From Synechococcales cyanobacterium PMM_0036 (GTDB lineage Bacteria; Cyanobacteriota; Cyanobacteriia; Elainellales; Elainellaceae): a stretch of DNA of 6,726 nt. Of the stretch, positions 5,471 through 6,726 are shown in pieces. Where the stretch lies: positions 1 to 6,726 of the forward strand of contig CASBQM010000055.1 in assembly GCA_949127645.1 (NCBI GenBank), in the 5' to 3' direction. Each line of letters opens with the position of its first letter. Within the stretch, counting starts at the first letter, position 1. The translations under genes were made by a program, and so were the position numbers. The notes under the pieces are model-generated. The model was not told the DNA's origin, ran no database searches, and worked only from the letters and a program-made list of their open reading frames with translations.

Positions 5471-6726
5471 TCACGATACCCATTGCTCGATCGCCTCTGC
5501 CTGAGTGGGTAAAGCCCCTGTCAGTATCTCATTGCCCGTTTCGGTAATCAGCAGATCATCCTCAATGCGGATGCCTCGCACATCTGAAAACTGCGCCAGC
5601 CGATTCCAATTCACCACCTGCCGATATTTCTCACGGCGCTCCGGATCGTTGAGCAATGCCGGAACTTGGTAGAATCCTGGCTCGATCGTCACCGCCATAC
5701 CCGCCTGTAACGGACGATTGAGCCGCAGATAGCCTAGACCAAAGCGATCGCTGCGCGTCCGACCTTCTGCATAACCCGCCAAATCACCCAAATCTTCCAT
5801 ATCATGGACATCCAAGCCCAGCAGATGTCCGATGCCGTGGGGGAAAAATAGGGCGTGAGCATCCTGCGCCACTAGATCTTCTGCATTGCCCTTAAGAATG
5901 CCTAAGTCTACCAGTCCTGCCGCCATGATGTGAGCCGCCAGCAAATGCAAATCCTGATACTCTACGCCGGGACGAGCAGATTCAATACAGCGATCGTGGG
6001 CAGACAGCACCAGATTATAAATATCCCGCTGCGTCGGCGAAAACTTTCCGGAAACAGGCCAGGTGCGCGTCACATCCGATGCCCAGCCCGACTCAGCCTC
6101 GGCTCCCACATCTGCCAACAGCAAATCTTGCGGCTGGATAACATTGCTGTAGCGATCGCTGTGCAATACTTCTCCCTGTACGGTGACAATGCTGCTATAG
6201 GCGCAGGTCATCTGATTTGCTAGGATCACCTGCTCCATTGCCGCCCGAATTTCTGCCTCTGTTTGGGCTTTGCGAGTCGCTGCCATCCCTGCCCGATGCG
6301 CCTCTACCGTCACGGTTGCCGCCTTGCGCATTTCAGCGATCGCTCCTTCATCGTGAATCAGCCTGAGAGAGACGATCGCCCTTGCCAGATCCCGCGCCTG
6401 AATTGACGAGTGCTGTGACTGCTCTAGCCGAGTCGCAGCATCTTGGACAGGCACCGTGGCGGCATCTGTAATGTAAGACTCAAGCTGAGACAGCGGATAG
6501 GCATCGTCTGCACCGATCGCCTGGGCGATGCGAGCGCGCTGGGGCGAGTTGCCATGCCAAAGAATATGGGCAGGAGTCGGGTCATCCATAAATAGCGCCA
6601 GCCGCCCTGCCTCTAGACGAATGGCTGCATTGTAGAGAGGCAATCCTGCAAAGTAGAGAAAATGGCTGTTGGCACGATAGGGATAGACATTTGCCGGAAA
6701 GTTGCGGGCACTGCTGCGACCCGACC
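5471..6726 (-). CDS. pepP: Xaa-Pro aminopeptidase (M24B, PepP type), N-terminus beyond right edge
   Basis: A cytoplasmic metallopeptidase that removes an N-terminal residue preceding proline. The reading frame stays open to the right edge: before the in-frame TTG at 6641-6643 it reads SARNFPANVYPYRANSHFLY and then FAGLP, the conserved N-terminal region of PepP proteins. The true start is therefore outside the window and 418 codons are visible (family members are about 430-440). The five metal ligands of the pita-bread fold are all present: Asp in LADVG (6110-6112), Asp in SDVTRT (6074-6076), His in HGIGHLLGLDVHD (5825-5827), Glu in TIEPGF (5681-5683) and Glu in RIEDD (5561-5563). It should bind two Mn ions and be active. 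The Asp-Asp spacing is 12 residues, one more than I recall for E. coli PepP. The stop is TGA at 5471-5473. The fusion gene starts 133 bases downstream on the same strand with no strong terminator between, so read-through is possible. Confidence 0.95.
   Translation of the reverse strand, partial: SGRSSARNFPANVYPYRANSHFLYFAGLPLYNAAIRLEAGRLALFMDDPTPAHILWHGNSPQRARIAQAIGADDAYPLSQLESYITDAATVPVQDAATRLEQSQHSSIQARDLARAIVSLRLIHDEGAIAEMRKAATVTVEAHRAGMAATRKAQTEAEIRAAMEQVILANQMTCAYSSIVTVQGEVLHSDRYSNVIQPQDLLLADVGAEAESGWASDVTRTWPVSGKFSPTQRDIYNLVLSAHDRCIESARPGVEYQDLHLLAAHIMAAGLVDLGILKGNAEDLVAQDAHALFFPHGIGHLLGLDVHDMEDLGDLAGYAEGRTRSDRFGLGYLRLNRPLQAGMAVTIEPGFYQVPALLNDPERREKYRQVVNWNRLAQFSDVRGIRIEDDLLITETGNEILTGALPTQAEAIEQWVS

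Larger units (their letters stand above)
1118..6343. repeat. Dispersed HIP1 octamers (GCGATCGC), nine copies
   Basis: The palindrome GCGATCGC occurs at 1118-1125, 1720-1727, 2782-2789, 3790-3797, 4711-4718, 4843-4850, 5744-5751, 6152-6159 and 6336-6343. All nine lie inside coding regions. Random expectation at even base composition is about 0.1 copy in a window this size. High HIP1 density is a hallmark of many cyanobacteria. The many CGATCGCC and GCGATCG variants are not counted. Confidence 0.95.

Noticed and set aside
5471..6643. A 390-residue peptidase starting at the TTG at 6641-6643
   Set aside because: The frame stays open upstream to the window edge and encodes conserved PepP residues there, so the TTG is an internal Leu codon and the gene is partial.

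Overview
The window is chromosomal DNA from a cyanobacterium, probably a filamentous Leptolyngbya-like lineage. The clearest sign is at least nine copies of the HIP1 octamer GCGATCGC (about one per 750 bases) plus many one-base relatives. A cyanobacterial-style palindromic repeat element and weak or absent Shine-Dalgarno sites agree with this. The genus is a guess; the phylum is well supported.

Layout, left to right. (1) 1-1173, minus strand: a two-gene unit in which a small exported protein with an FxLYD-like fold precedes folP (dihydropteroate synthase, folate synthesis) by only 14 bases; folP runs off the left edge. (2) 1174-1374: a divergent intergenic region with no convincing promoter on either strand. 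(3) 1375-1740, plus strand: a single-domain VOC (glyoxalase-fold) protein with an intact H-H-E metal triad. (4) 1744-1888: a 145-bp MITE-like element with perfect 12-bp terminal inverted repeats and two internal hairpins, placed just after the VOC stop codon and flanked by a near-perfect direct repeat. (5) 1925-2263, minus strand: a self-contained unit for an unrecognised 66-residue protein, with an extended -10 promoter, an RBS, a TTG start and a strong rho-independent terminator. (6) 2374-5337, minus strand: a 987-residue fusion of a PlsY-like membrane domain to a phosphotransferase of the dikinase type (ATP-grasp, central domain, C-terminal phosphohistidine swivel domain). This is the most interesting gene here. 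(7) 5471-6726, minus strand: an M24B Xaa-Pro aminopeptidase (PepP type) that runs off the right edge.

The genes are mostly housekeeping and accessory metabolism and do not form one pathway. PepP and the fusion gene are co-directional and 133 bases apart with no clear terminator between them, so read-through is possible. The fusion lacks the PEP/pyruvate TIM barrel of true PEP synthase and resembles rifampicin-phosphotransferase-type dikinases. Its PlsY part has lost several conserved positions, which suggests a membrane-anchored phosphotransferase with an unknown substrate. Its mRNA leader also carries a 10-nt copy of the 16S rRNA anti-Shine-Dalgarno sequence where the ribosome-binding site should be.
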